This document shows, piece by piece, positions 44,839 to 55,200 of a DNA stretch of 64,000 bases; position 1 is the stretch's first letter, and every line of letters starts with the position of its first letter. Location of the stretch: positions 1,550,001 to 1,614,000 of the forward strand of contig CP176050.1 in NCBI GenBank assembly GCA_046199005.1. The letters are read 5' to 3'. This stretch comes from Ascidiimonas sp046199005. GTDB taxonomy: Bacteria > Bacteroidota > Bacteroidia > Flavobacteriales > Flavobacteriaceae. The position numbers and the translations under genes were made by a program. The notes below the pieces were generated by a model. It was given only the letters and a program-made list of their open reading frames with translations, was not told the DNA's origin and ran no database searches.

Positions 44839-45312
44839 CTACTTATGGTGATAAGGTTCATTTTTTAAAATGGTAAAAGCCCGATACAATTGTTCTGTGA
44901 AAAAAAGACGGATCATTTGATGTGAAAAAGTCATCTTTGACAACGCCAGTTTTCCGTTGGCCCGCTGGTAGACAGATTCAGAAAAGCCATAGGGGCCGCC
45001 AATGACAAAAACTAATCGTTTGGTACCTGCATTCATTTTCTTTTGCAAAGCCTCAGAAAACTCAATAGAATCGAACTGTTTTCCTTTTTCGTCAAGCAAC
45101 CACAAGAAATCTGACGATGAAAGCTTCGAAAGTATTAATGCTCCTTCTTTTTCTTTTTGTTGTTGTTCTGATAAGTTCTTTGCTTTTTTTATATCAGGAA
45201 TACATTCCAACGTAAAACGTGTGTAAAACTGAAGTCGCCTAGCATATATGTCGATTAAGTTCTCAAGCGAAGGATCATCTGTCTTTCCTATGGCAATTAA
45301 TGTAATCTGCAT
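44839..45312 (-). CDS. rlmH: 23S rRNA (pseudouridine1915-N3)-methyltransferase RlmH
   Basis: Methylates pseudouridine 1915 in helix 69 of the 70S ribosome. 157 residues, standard. SPOUT-knot motifs: I-G-K near the N-terminus, L-D-E-K-G in the middle, V-I-G-G-P-Y-G-F-S and the C-terminal L-S-x-M-T-F-S-H-Q-M-I-R-L-F-F-T-E-Q-L-Y-R with the terminal Y-H-H-K. Identification is firm. Confidence 0.97.
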   Translation of the reverse strand: MQITLIAIGKTDDPSLENLIDIYARRLQFYTRFTLECIPDIKKAKNLSEQQQKEKEGALILSKLSSSDFLWLLDEKGKQFDSIEFSEALQKKMNAGTKRLVFVIGGPYGFSESVYQRANGKLALSKMTFSHQMIRLFFTEQLYRAFTILKNEPYHHK

Positions 45313-45403
45313 ACTTCAAAAGTACAAATTATAGCGTTTCTAAATCCAATGTATTTTATTTGTTGGCTAATGTGTATTTTAGCATTAAATACCTGATCAG
45401 ATT

Positions 45404-46261
45404 ATGATTTCAGAAGAACAATTCCAAAAAGAACTACAGCTCATTATCGCTAATGCTATTAGAGAAGATGTGGGAGATGGAGATCACAGTTCGTTGGCAT
45501 GTATTCCTGCTGACGCTTCCGGCAAGGCAAAACTGCTGGTGAAGGATAAAGGGGTGCTGGCAGGGGTTGATTTCGCTCAGCAAGTATTTTCGCATGTAGA
45601 TCCCGACTTAAAAGTAACCGTACTAATTCCAGACGGTTCTATCGTAAAACAAGGAGATATCGCATTTTACGTGGAAGGAAGTTCTCAGTCGATCCTTAAG
45701 GCAGAAAGGCTTGTCTTAAATGCAATGCAGCGTATGAGTGCAGTTGCGACAAAGACCAGAAAGTATGTTGAATTACTTCGAGGTACAGATACCCAAATAT
45801 TGGATACCCGAAAAACCACTCCCGGAATTAGAGCCCTTGAAAAATGGGCAGTAAAAATAGGAGGGGGAGAAAATCACCGGTTTGCGCTTTACGATATGAT
45901 CATGTTAAAAGATAATCATATTGATTTTGCAGGCGGCATTACCCAGGCGATCACCAAGACAAAAGAGTATTTAAAAACGATTAAAAAAGACCTTAAAATT
46001 ATCGTAGAAGCACGTAATCTTCATGAGGTAAAAGAAATTCTTGAAAGTGAAGGTGTTTATCGCATTTTACTGGACAACTTCGACTTTAAGCAAACCAAAG
46101 AAGCCGTGTCACTAATTGGAGACAAGTGCCTCACCGAATCTTCAGGGGGTATTAATGAGCATACGGTAAGAAATTATGCGATGTGTGGAGTTAATTACAT
46201 TTCTTCCGGTGCCTTAACGCACTCTGTACACAATATGGATATGAGTTTAAAAGCAGTCTGA
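45404..46261 (+). CDS. nadC: Quinolinate phosphoribosyltransferase
   Basis: Forms nicotinate mononucleotide from quinolinate and PRPP in de novo NAD synthesis. 285 residues. Key features: D-V-G-D-G-D-H-S at the start, L-D-T-R-K-T-T-P-G-x-R, G-G-G-E-N-H-R-F-A-L-Y-D, L-K-D-N-H, L-D-N-F and E-S-S-G-G-I, all in order. Followed by the YihY gene after two bases, as in many Flavobacteriaceae; the link is likely only transcriptional. Confidence 0.97.
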   Translation: MISEEQFQKELQLIIANAIREDVGDGDHSSLACIPADASGKAKLLVKDKGVLAGVDFAQQVFSHVDPDLKVTVLIPDGSIVKQGDIAFYVEGSSQSILKAERLVLNAMQRMSAVATKTRKYVELLRGTDTQILDTRKTTPGIRALEKWAVKIGGGENHRFALYDMIMLKDNHIDFAGGITQAITKTKEYLKTIKKDLKIIVEARNLHEVKEILESEGVYRILLDNFDFKQTKEAVSLIGDKCLTESSGGINEHTVRNYAMCGVNYISSGALTHSVHNMDMSLKAV

Positions 46262-46263
46262 TC

Positions 46264-47217
46264 ATGTCCGTTGAAATCGAAGCGAAATTAGACAAAATAC
46301 CTATTATTAAATGGGTGGTCATTGCCCTCAAAAAGGTAAAATTGCGTGCGTTTGAGGGACTCTCGCTTTACGATCTTATGGAAATGTATGTCATTGGTAT
46401 TCTAAGGGGAGCACTTACATATCGAGCCAGCGCAATTTCCTTTAGTTTTTTCATGGCTATTTTTCCCTTTTTACTTTTCATACTGAATTTGGTTCCTTTT
46501 GTACCTATTGCAGAGTTTCAAAATGACTTTCTCGCTTTTATTGAAGGCTTGCTGCCGCCCAGAACATCTGATTTTTTTGATGTAATTTTTGAAGACATTG
46601 CCAAAAATCGAAGGGGCGGACTTCTTTCTTCTGTTTTTATTTTGTCTATTTTTTTAATGGCTAACGGTATCAATGCCATTTTTGGGGGGTTTGAAACATC
46701 CTATCATATAACCATCACCCGTAATGTTGTGCGGCAGTATTTTATGGCACTGGGCGTTGCTTTGATCATGTCTTTTCTTCTTTTGGTCACTGTTGTGGGA
46801 TTCATTTATTTTGAAATATACGTATTGGAAGCGTTGGAAAAAGAAGGTTATCTGAGCAATCTTGAACTGGCCGTAGATATTGCGCAATATGTTTTTTTCG
46901 TTTTTATGATCTACATCTCTACTGCTTTGTTATATTACTTTGGAACCACTACTGGAAAAGAATCAAGTTTTTTCTCTCCCGGAGCAATGTTAACCACCTT
47001 ATTAATTATTGTAACCACCTTTTTATTTGGTATTTACATTGAAAATTTTTCTCAATACAACGAAATATATGGTTCTATAGGAGCGTTACTAATATTAATG
47101 CTGTACATATGGATTAACAGTAATGTTCTCTTATTGGGTTTTGAATTAAATGCAAGTTTAAATAGTTTGAAACGAACAAAGCAAGATGATACAACACAAG
47201 AATTTGAAAATGCATAA
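46264..47217 (+). CDS. YihY/BrkB-family inner-membrane protein
   Basis: 317 residues with about six transmembrane helices between residues 50 and 290. Family features: Y-R-A-S-A-I-S-F-S-F-F-M-A-I-F-P-F near residue 55, and G-S-I-G-A-L-L-I-L-M-L-Y-I-W near the end. Once annotated as ribonuclease BN; that is incorrect for this family, whose role is still open. Its last bases overlap the DUF2147 gene by eight. Confidence 0.9.
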   Translation: MSVEIEAKLDKIPIIKWVVIALKKVKLRAFEGLSLYDLMEMYVIGILRGALTYRASAISFSFFMAIFPFLLFILNLVPFVPIAEFQNDFLAFIEGLLPPRTSDFFDVIFEDIAKNRRGGLLSSVFILSIFLMANGINAIFGGFETSYHITITRNVVRQYFMALGVALIMSFLLLVTVVGFIYFEIYVLEALEKEGYLSNLELAVDIAQYVFFVFMIYISTALLYYFGTTTGKESSFFSPGAMLTTLLIIVTTFLFGIYIENFSQYNEIYGSIGALLILMLYIWINSNVLLLGFELNASLNSLKRTKQDDTTQEFENA

Positions 47218-47647
47218 GATCAGCATTTCATGCTTTCTTTTTTTAGTAATCTTTTTTATTAGTGGTAGTACTCAGGCGCAACAGATTTTTGGTCAATGGA
47301 AAACTGTAGACCACGAAACAGGAGAAGTAAGGTCTATCGTCGAGATTTACGAAGAAGAAGATAAGGTTTACGGAAGAATTGTAGAAGTATTAGTTAAAGA
47401 GAAAAAAGGAGGAAAATGTACGCTGTGTCCCGGAGAAAAGAAAAATAAGCCTTTAAAAGGATTAGTTATCATCGAAGGACTTGAGAAAGATGAAGAAGCC
47501 TATGAGGGAGGCACCGTAATTGATCCTGCAAAGGGAAAAAAATACCGATGTAAAATCTGGGTCGATGAAGAAAAACCAGATATACTTAATGTACGGGGCT
47601 ATGTTTCTTTTTTTTATAAAACGCAGCAATGGATACGAAACAAATAA
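47210..47647 (+). CDS. DUF2147 exported protein
   Basis: 145 residues from ATG 47210. Signal peptide ending near T-Q-A-Q (residue 24), then G-Q-W-K-T-V-D-H-E-T-G near the start, I-V-E-I-Y, G-R-I-V-E, C-x-x-C (C-T-L-C), G-G-T-V-I-D-P-A-K-G-K-K-Y, and V-R-G-Y near the end: the DUF2147 plan, a small lipocalin-like beta barrel. Function unknown. ATG 47186 in frame upstream gives no better signal peptide, so the later start is preferred. The gene overlaps YihY. Confidence 0.85.
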   Translation: MHKISISCFLFLVIFFISGSTQAQQIFGQWKTVDHETGEVRSIVEIYEEEDKVYGRIVEVLVKEKKGGKCTLCPGEKKNKPLKGLVIIEGLEKDEEAYEGGTVIDPAKGKKYRCKIWVDEEKPDILNVRGYVSFFYKTQQWIRNK

Positions 47648-47667
47648 GTTATCAACACACAACGACT

Positions 47668-47694
47668 AACCATCTAATTTAAGATGGTTTTTTT
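47668..47694 (+). terminator. Intrinsic terminator after the nadC-YihY-DUF2147 run
   Basis: AACCATCT and AGATGGTT form an eight-base stem with an AATTTA loop followed by seven T, 20 bases after the DUF2147 stop. Confidence 0.8.
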
Positions 47695-47716
47695 ATCAAT
47701 AATTTTTAAGGAACCG

Positions 47717-47724
47717 TAAATTTG
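47717..47724 (+). promoter_or_regulatory. -7 box for priA, leaderless start
   Basis: TAAATTTG, full TAnnTTTG match, ends four bases before the priA ATG; transcription should begin at about the start codon. Confidence 0.45.
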
Positions 47725-47728
47725 TGCC

Positions 47729-50182
47729 ATGCGGTATTTTGTAGACGTCATTCTCCCTATTCCTGTAGAGAACTTTTTTACTTATGCAATCAATGAAGCA
47801 GAAGCTTCATTTCTCACAAAGGGAATGAGAGTCTCGGTTCCCTTCGGGAAATCTAAGATATATACAGGACTTGTATTTAAGGTTCACCAAACACCTCCAG
47901 AAGTTTATGAAGCGAAGGAGATACATCAGATCCTTGATGAAACCCCGGTAGTTGTTTCCAGTCAAATTAAACATTGGTTATGGCTTTCTGAATATTATAT
48001 GTGTACGGTAGGCGAGGTGTTTCGTGCTGCAGTACCCGGTGCATTTTTATTAGAAAGCGAAACTATTATTACGAGAGGGAGTGACTTTGCAGAAGAGAAC
48101 CTGGAGTTAAAAGATGATGAATGGTTGGTAGTTGAAGCCCTCCAGCACCAGTCGGTATTGCACATACATGAGATTAGCGATATTTTGGATCGCAAGAATG
48201 TATTACCAGTGTTGAATCGGATGATGGAAAAAAAGGTAATCACTATTAAAGAAGAAATATACGAGCAATACAGACCCAAACTAGTGAAGTATGTAAAATT
48301 ACATGATAGCTACCAATCTGATGAGGCGTTACATTTGCTTCTTGACGAATTAACAAGGGCTCCCAAACAAAAAGATGTAATTCTCGCTCTTTTCTCTATG
48401 ACCGCTAGGACTAAGAAACCCATTTCAGTTAAAAAATTACGATCGGAGAGCAATGTGTCTGCGGCTGTTATCAAAAGTCTACAGGAGAAAGGTATTTTAG
48501 CGGTATATACCCTTCGAAAAGACCGAGTTTCTTTTGATGATCAGGTGCTTTCTGAGTCAAAAAAATTGAATCCGTATCAGGAATTAGCTTTGCAGCAGAT
48601 AGAAGCTTCCTTTGAGAGTAAAGAAGTTTGCCTGCTTCATGGGATAACTTCATCGGGTAAAACTGAAGTGTACGTAAAACTCATTGAGAGCATGTTGGCT
48701 TCGGGGAAGCAAGTACTTTATTTATTACCCGAAATTGCATTGACTACGCAACTGGTAAGCAGGCTTAAAAAATACTTCGCAGATCAAATAAGTATTTACC
48801 ATTCTAAATACAGTGTACATGAAAGAGTAGAAGTCTGGAATAATGTTCTGAAAAATGAAAAAAAAGCCCGAATCATTCTGGGGGCACGTTCTTCAATTTT
48901 TTTACCATTTAGTGATCTGGGACTTGTCATTATAGATGAAGAACACGAGACTTCTTATCGTCAATACGATCCGGCGCCAAGATATCATGCTCGTGATAGT
49001 GCCATTATGCTGGCTTCTCTTCATAATGCGAAGACGTTGCTGGGTTCTGCAACCCCTTCCATCGAGAGTTATCGAAATGCGAAAGAAGGAAAATATGGTT
49101 TTTCAGAGATCAAGAGACGCTTTGGAAATGTTTTGCTTCCAGAGATGGAGTTGATCGATATTAAGGAAAAACGCAGAAAGAAATGCATGAAGGGTCATTT
49201 CTCAGATCGTCTTATAGAAGAGATTTCTATGGCGCTCTCGAATAAAGAACAGGTTATTCTTTTTCAAAACAGGCGAGGTTATGCTCCTATAGTAGAATGC
49301 AATACCTGTGGTCATTCTCCGCAGTGCCCTAATTGTGATGTAAGCCTTACGTATCATCAGTATCGAAAACAACTGCGATGTCATTACTGTGGGTATCATA
49401 TCGCCTGGCAACAACAATGCAGGGCGTGTGGAGGTTATGAATTGGATACGAAGGGATTCGGTACCGAGCAGATCACCGATGAATTAGCGACGCTTTTTCC
49501 GGAGGCAAAAACTGCTCGTATGGATTCTGATACGACCCGGGGTAAATACGGTTATGAAAAGATTATCACTGCCTTCGAACAATTGGAGACCGATATTTTG
49601 GTGGGTACACAAATGCTTACCAAAGGATTGGATTTCAGAAATGTATCGTTGGTGGGAGTCATGAATGCAGATCAGCTGCTAAATTATCCCGATTTTAGAG
49701 CTTTCGAACGCAGTTTCCAGCTCATACAACAAGTGGCGGGCAGAGCAGGACGTACGGAAAAACGAGGGAAGGTACTGATTCAAACCTACAATCCGTTTCA
49801 TCAAATTCTACAACAGGCATCTTCAAATGATTATGAAGGGATGTACCGCGACGAGTTAAATGACCGGATACAGTTTAAATATCCTCCGTTATTCAGGTTG
49901 ATACGAATTACCTTCCGGCATAAAGATTTTAATAAACTTAATGAAGGTTCTGCATGGTATGCCCGGTCTATGAGAAATACTTTTGGAGATTATGTGTTAG
50001 GACCTGAGCAACCGGCAGTCGGAAGAATACGAAACGAATACATAAAGCATATCAATCTCAAAATACCATCGGGTCAATCTTTAAGTAACACAAAAAAGGT
50101 TTTAAAAAGAATTGATAAGAGCTTTAAAGCGATCGCTCAATACAGGAGTATTCGGGTAATCTTTAATGTAGATCCTTATTAG
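47729..50182 (+). CDS. priA: Primosomal replication-restart helicase PriA
   Basis: 817 residues. N-terminal 3'-binding domain (V-D-V-I-L-P-I-P-V at the start), then the DEAH-type helicase with G-I-T-S-S-G-K-T-E-V (Walker A) and I-D-E-E-H-E-T-S-Y (Walker B), and eight zinc-binding cysteines as C-x2-C, C-P-x-C, C-x2-C and C-x2-C from about residue 528 to 570. It reloads the replisome at stalled forks. The stop overlaps the convergent LytTR gene by four bases. Confidence 0.97.
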   Translation: MRYFVDVILPIPVENFFTYAINEAEASFLTKGMRVSVPFGKSKIYTGLVFKVHQTPPEVYEAKEIHQILDETPVVVSSQIKHWLWLSEYYMCTVGEVFRAAVPGAFLLESETIITRGSDFAEENLELKDDEWLVVEALQHQSVLHIHEISDILDRKNVLPVLNRMMEKKVITIKEEIYEQYRPKLVKYVKLHDSYQSDEALHLLLDELTRAPKQKDVILALFSMTARTKKPISVKKLRSESNVSAAVIKSLQEKGILAVYTLRKDRVSFDDQVLSESKKLNPYQELALQQIEASFESKEVCLLHGITSSGKTEVYVKLIESMLASGKQVLYLLPEIALTTQLVSRLKKYFADQISIYHSKYSVHERVEVWNNVLKNEKKARIILGARSSIFLPFSDLGLVIIDEEHETSYRQYDPAPRYHARDSAIMLASLHNAKTLLGSATPSIESYRNAKEGKYGFSEIKRRFGNVLLPEMELIDIKEKRRKKCMKGHFSDRLIEEISMALSNKEQVILFQNRRGYAPIVECNTCGHSPQCPNCDVSLTYHQYRKQLRCHYCGYHIAWQQQCRACGGYELDTKGFGTEQITDELATLFPEAKTARMDSDTTRGKYGYEKIITAFEQLETDILVGTQMLTKGLDFRNVSLVGVMNADQLLNYPDFRAFERSFQLIQQVAGRAGRTEKRGKVLIQTYNPFHQILQQASSNDYEGMYRDELNDRIQFKYPPLFRLIRITFRHKDFNKLNEGSAWYARSMRNTFGDYVLGPEQPAVGRIRNEYIKHINLKIPSGQSLSNTKKVLKRIDKSFKAIAQYRSIRVIFNVDPY

Positions 50183-50871
50183 GCGTTATTAAGTGCCTCG
50201 GTAAGTTCCGCCTTTTTATTGCGGCTCAACGGTATTTGTTTTCCGTTTACTTCCACATTCTTACTATTGAATTTCTGAACTTTGTCCAGATTCACGATAT
50301 AAGATTTATGAATCCGAAGAAAACGATCACTAGGTAATTCTTTCTCAAATGACTTCATGGTAGAAAGAATCACAATATTGGCACTATCTGTTACGAGTTT
50401 GATATAATCGCCCAGCGCTTCTACCCAGTTGATCTCACTTAGCAATACTTTACGCTTTTTCAAATTGCTTTTAACGAAAATATGCTCTTCGTCTTCTTTG
50501 GAAGCATGTTTTAACTGGTAATTTTGGATTGCTCTTTTAACCGCTGCTTCAAAGCGTTCATTGGTGATGGGCTTGTGTAGGTAATCTGTAACGTCGTAGT
50601 CGAAAGCCTTCAGCGCATAATCTGCTTTTCCGGTTACTAAAATGATCTGAGGTGGAGACTCTAGTGATTCTATAAGATCAAAACCGCTCACTACCGGCAT
50701 TTCTACGTCAAGAAAGATTAAATCTATATTTTCGTTCTTCAATCCGTTCTTAGCTTCGATACCATTACTATATTCAGCCACTAAGTTTAGGGAAGGATGA
50801 TTCTTAATTAATCGTGCCACTGCCATGCGTTGCAGATTGGAATCGTCGACAATAATACAGTTTAACCTCAT
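50179..50871 (-). CDS. LytTR-family response regulator
   Basis: 230 residues. CheY-like receiver domain: acidic pair D9-D10, phospho-acceptor Asp55 in F-L-D-V-E-M-P, and Lys in T-G-K-A. C-terminal LytTR DNA-binding domain (about 130-228; F-V-K-S at its start, E-A-L-G-D-Y-I-K, and R-I-H-K-S-Y-I-V-N). LytTR regulators in Bacteroidota often pair with a histidine kinase of the LytS type, but no kinase is beside this gene. Convergent with priA, with the two stop codons overlapping. Targets unknown. Confidence 0.93.
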   Translation of the reverse strand: MRLNCIIVDDSNLQRMAVARLIKNHPSLNLVAEYSNGIEAKNGLKNENIDLIFLDVEMPVVSGFDLIESLESPPQIILVTGKADYALKAFDYDVTDYLHKPITNERFEAAVKRAIQNYQLKHASKEDEEHIFVKSNLKKRKVLLSEINWVEALGDYIKLVTDSANIVILSTMKSFEKELPSDRFLRIHKSYIVNLDKVQKFNSKNVEVNGKQIPLSRNKKAELTEALNNA

Positions 50872-50994
50872 TTTAATTATGGATAATCCGGGTTATAAAT
50901 TTAACACAATTTTAGTGAAAATATTGCAAGACTACAATTTTTGTTTATAAAAAGGGGGTTTTTCTCGTACTTCAAAGTATTATATCTATTATTA

Positions 50995-51025
50995 TTTGTC
51001 AATCATTTAAATATTTGTAATTTTG
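50995..51025 (+). promoter_or_regulatory. Promoter of the rpsF-rpsR-rplI operon
   Basis: TTTG at 50995-50998, 19 bases, then TAATTTTG at 51018-51025: both Bacteroidota promoter elements at ideal spacing, 27 bases before the rpsF ATG. The best promoter in the window. Confidence 0.8.
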
Positions 51026-51052
51026 CAGCCTTAAATTTATAAAACAAGATTT

Positions 51053-51391
51053 ATGAACCATTATGAAACTGTTTTCATTCTCAATCCCGTTTTATCTGAT
51101 GTACAGATAAAGGAAACAGTTAAGAAGTTCGAAGATTTCTTAATTACCAGAGGAGCTGAGTTTGTATCAAAAGAAGATTGGGGGCTAAAAAAATTAGCGT
51201 ACCCTATTCAAAACAAGAAAAGCGGATTTTACCACCTTTTTGAATTCAAATCACCTGGTGAAGCTATTGATCCCCTCGAAACGGAGTTTAGAAGAGATGA
51301 GCGTATTATGCGTTACTTAACTGTAAAGCTTGATAAATATGCTGTAGAGTGGGCGGAAAAAAGAAGAGTTAAAATGAAACAAAAAGCTTAA
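51053..51391 (+). CDS. rpsF: 30S ribosomal protein S6
   Basis: 112 residues, binds the central domain of 16S rRNA as a pair with S18. Typical N-terminus N-H-Y-E-T-V-F-I-L-N-P and the D-W-G-L-K-K-L-A-Y-P-I and Y-H-L-F-E-F segments. First gene of a three-gene ribosomal operon with six bases to rpsR. Confidence 0.98.
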   Translation: MNHYETVFILNPVLSDVQIKETVKKFEDFLITRGAEFVSKEDWGLKKLAYPIQNKKSGFYHLFEFKSPGEAIDPLETEFRRDERIMRYLTVKLDKYAVEWAEKRRVKMKQKA

Positions 51392-51397
51392 GAAATT

Positions 51398-51697
51398 ATG
51401 TCAACATCTATAGAACAACAAGCTAAAGGAAAGAAAGATGGAGAGATCAGATATCTAACTCCATTGAACATAGAGACTTCTAAGACTAAGAAATACTGTC
51501 GTTTTAAGAGATCTGGAATTAAATATATTGATTATAAAGATCCTGATTTTCTGTTGAAGTTCGTAAATGAACAAGGTAAGATCTTACCTAGAAGGCTTAC
51601 TGGAACTTCACTGAAGTACCAGCGTAAGGTCTCTGTAGCGGTCAAAAGAGCACGTCACCTGGCTTTAATGCCATATGTAGCTGATTTATTAAAATAA
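51398..51697 (+). CDS. rpsR: 30S ribosomal protein S18
   Basis: 99 residues; binds 16S rRNA with S6. Shows the K-Y-C-R-F near residue 32, I-D-Y-K-D-P-D-F-L, G-K-I-L-P-R-R-L-T-G-T and R-A-R-H-L-A-L-M-P-Y signatures. Between rpsF and rplI. Confidence 0.98.
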   Translation: MSTSIEQQAKGKKDGEIRYLTPLNIETSKTKKYCRFKRSGIKYIDYKDPDFLLKFVNEQGKILPRRLTGTSLKYQRKVSVAVKRARHLALMPYVADLLK

Positions 51698-51713
51698 AAG
51701 AAAGGCAAATACG

Positions 51714-52166
51714 ATGGAACTTATATTAAAGAAAGACGTAGAAAATTTAGGATTTAAAGACGATATCGTAGCCGTAAAAAATGGTTACGGTCGTAACTTT
51801 TTAATTCCTCAGGGCCTTGCAGTAATGGCTACTCCTTCTGCAAAAAAAGTATTAGCAGAAAACCTTAAGCAGCGTGCGTTTAAAGAACAAAAGTTAGTTG
51901 ACGAAGCTAATAAAACAGCAGAGGGCCTTAAGAAGTTAGAAATTAAAATAACTGCTAAGACCGGAAGCGGAGACAAGCTTTTTGGATCTGTTAACAATGC
52001 AAATGTTGCAGAAGTTTTTGAAAAAGAAGGTTTTGAAATTGATCGTAAATACATTAGCGTAACCGGTGGTAATATTAAAAGAACCGGTAAGTATGAGGCT
52101 ACTGTAAGATTACATAGAGACGTAATTGTTGAGATTCCTTTCGAGGTGATTGCAGAAGCAAAGTAA
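51714..52166 (+). CDS. rplI: 50S ribosomal protein L9
   Basis: 150 residues: N-terminal globular domain with L-K-K-D-V-E-N-L-G, K-N-G-Y-G-R-N-F-L-I-P-Q-G-L-A, then the long connecting helix and C-terminal domain (L-F-G-S-V near 93). L9 holds the L1 stalk side of the 50S subunit. Last gene of the operon, with a UUCG-capped terminator after it. Confidence 0.98.
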   Translation: MELILKKDVENLGFKDDIVAVKNGYGRNFLIPQGLAVMATPSAKKVLAENLKQRAFKEQKLVDEANKTAEGLKKLEIKITAKTGSGDKLFGSVNNANVAEVFEKEGFEIDRKYISVTGGNIKRTGKYEATVRLHRDVIVEIPFEVIAEAK

Positions 52167-52192
52167 TCAACAAAATTCGTTAATAAAATGTT

Positions 52193-52221
52193 AAGGCTAC
52201 TCTTCGGAGTAGCCTTTTTTT
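52193..52221 (+). terminator. Intrinsic terminator of rpsF-rpsR-rplI
   Basis: AAGGCTACTC and GAGTAGCCTT form a perfect ten-base stem closed by the very stable TTCG tetraloop, followed by seven T. Confidence 0.93.
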
Positions 52222-52270
52222 GTTGGTATTTTGCAAAGGTTATTACTATTAATAAAAAACATCATTATCA

Positions 52271-55200
52271 ATGAAAAAATTTATTTTGAGCAGTTTCTTT
52301 CTGGTCGCTTGCATGTTTGCCAGTGCACAGATCACTACTTCTAATATCAGAGGACTGGTTCTGGATGATCAGGGCGAACCTATGTTGGGGGCTAATGTAC
52401 TGGCAGTTCATACGCCTACAGGTACAAAGTACGGAGCTGCCACTAACGAAGATGGTCGTTTTAACTTGTTAAATCTGCGGGTAGGGGGTCCGTATACCTT
52501 AACCGTAAGTTACATAGGTTTCAAAGAACAGGTACTTTCTAATATTTCATTATCACTTGGTCAAACGTACAATGTAGAACTTAAGTTGATAGCAGATAAT
52601 CAAGCTTTAGAAGAAGTGGTGGTGACTGTAGATAGAAACGGAGTTTTTGGAAATGACAGAACAGGAGCCGAAACAAATGTAGGCAGAAGAGAACTCACAC
52701 GTCTGCCAACAATAAGCAGGTCTGCTTCTGATTTCTATAGAATAGAGCCTTCGGCGAGCGGAGGATCTTTCGGAGGTAGAAACGACCAGTTTAATAACTT
52801 TTCTTTGGATGGAGCCATCTTTAATAATCCCTTCGGATTGGATGCCGCCACACCAGGTGGACAAACCGATTCACAACCGATTTCTCTTGATGCGATCGAT
52901 CAAATACAAGTTGCTACCGCACCTTACGATGTTACGCAATCTGGATTCACAGGTGCCTCGGTGAACGCCGTAACTAAAAGTGGAACCAATGATTTCTACG
53001 GTACGGTTTACGGATTTTTTAGAAATGAAGATCTCACCGGTGGAAAAATAAGGGGGGAAGATCTTGTAAAACCAGACTTGAAACAAAATCAATACGGTGT
53101 AAGTATTGGAGGTCCCATCGTAAAAAATAAACTTTTCTTCTTTGCTAATTTCGAAAGAGACGAACGAAGTGACCTGGGGTCGGCTGGATTTATACCTAAC
53201 CGCGGTACAGGAGCTGTGAATGAATCACGAGTACTCGCATCTGATTTTGAATTGGTAGATAACGTACTAAGACAAGTGGTGATAGGGCAGGATGCGCAAG
53301 GAAATGATATTTTCTACAATCCGGGAAGGTTTGAAGGTTTTACTTATGATGCGGAATCAGCTAAGGGTATTTTTAAACTTGACTGGAATATCAACGAAAA
53401 CAATCGTTTGGCATTTATTTATAACTTTCTGGATGCTTCTAAAGAAAAACCTGCTCATCCCAGTGCACTAGGGTTTAGAGGGCCCAATGCGACAACGCTT
53501 CAGTTTGAAAATGCAGGCTACGAGATCAATAACCGAATTCAGTCGTTTCAACTGGAATTGAACAGCACACTTTCGGAGAATGCGGTTAATAAATTACAGA
53601 TTGGATACACGCATTTCGACGATTTTAGAAATGCATTGAGTACACCGGCTCCTACCATCACTTTACAGGAAGGCGGATCAAATTATATAATTGCAGGTCA
53701 TGAGCCATTTTCTATCAATAACCGGCTGGATCAGAAGGTATTTCAATTCACTAACAACCTTAACTTTTTCAAAGGAGATCATACCTTTACTATAGGGATC
53801 TCGTATGAAAAATTCGAATTCGATAATTCCTTCAATTTAGGTGTTTATGGGGCACAGGGTGTTTTCTTCCCTACCGGGGATATTTCTGCCTTCAGAGATC
53901 CTGCAAATACAAGTTCGCTGGTTGATTTCTATCAGAATGCTTTTGATGCTGCAATTGCTGCGAATGCAAGTCTGGAAGCTAATGGTGCTGGTAACCCGGG
54001 AGGATGGGCGCTGGCAGAGACCAATGTAGGTCAGTTGGCTTTCTACCTGCAGGATGAGTGGAATGTAAGTGATAAATTTAAACTTACTTACGGAATCCGT
54101 TTTGATAAGCCTTTATATTTTGACTCTTCGGAAAAAGCACAGGATGTCATAGATGTTGCTCCGGCTTATGTACCAGATATTCCTTATGTAGATCCTGAAA
54201 CCGGAGAAACGGTATTTTTTGACTCCACAGAGCTTCCCACCAATGACGTATTAGTCTCTCCAAGAGTCGGATTTAATTGGGATGTACGAGGTGATAATTC
54301 GTTTCAGGTAAGAGGAGGTACTGGTGTGTTCACCGGAAGGTTACCCTTTGTATGGATAGGTAATCAAATTGCTAATCCTAACGTATTTTTCTATCAGGTT
54401 GTGGACCCTGATTTTAAATTTCCACAGGTATGGAGATCAAGTCTTGGTGCTGATTATAAATTAAAGGATGGTACGATACTTTCGGCTGACTTTGCTTATA
54501 CAAAAGACATTAACGCTCCTCATGTACAAAACTGGGGATTGTTAGAACCTTCTGAAAACTTAAACGGGGTGGATACAAGAGCCATTTATGCTGACTCAGA
54601 CCTTATTAATAATGCGTATGTATTTACCAATTCTGATAAGGGACGTATTTTCAATGCGACCTTTAAAGCTCAAAAAACCTGGGCAAATGGTCTGTATACA
54701 AGTTTGGCCTACAATTATTTGGATGCTAAAGACGTAAATTCTATCGAGGCTGAAATTACAGGGGATGCGTTTGCATTCAATCCGGCTTTAGGGAATGTGA
54801 ATAACGATGTTCTGGCGAACTCAAGATATGGTGATAAACATCGTATTGTCGGGGTCGCTACCAAGCGATTTGATTATGGTGAAGGAACCTGGGCTACCAC
54901 CATATCGACCTTCTTTGAGTACGCACAAGGGGGCAGGTTTAATTATACTTATGGAGGAGATATTAATAATGACGGATCTAATCTTAATGATCTAATCTAC
55001 ATCCCTACTGCTTCCGAGGTAACTCAAATGCAATTTAGTGGTGCCGGACAAGCGGAAGCTTTTGAACAATACATTCAGCAAGATGACTATTTAAGTGGTC
55101 GTAGAGGGCAGTATGCAGAGCGATATGGAGCATTGGCGCCGTGGAGAGGAAAGTGGGACGTACGTCTTTTGCAGGATTATAACTTCAAACTATCCAACGG

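Noticed and set aside
50571..50585. Third copy of the dispersed repeat (GATGGGCTTG)
   Set aside because: Only ten bases match and they lie inside the coding region of the LytTR gene; the other blocks are absent.
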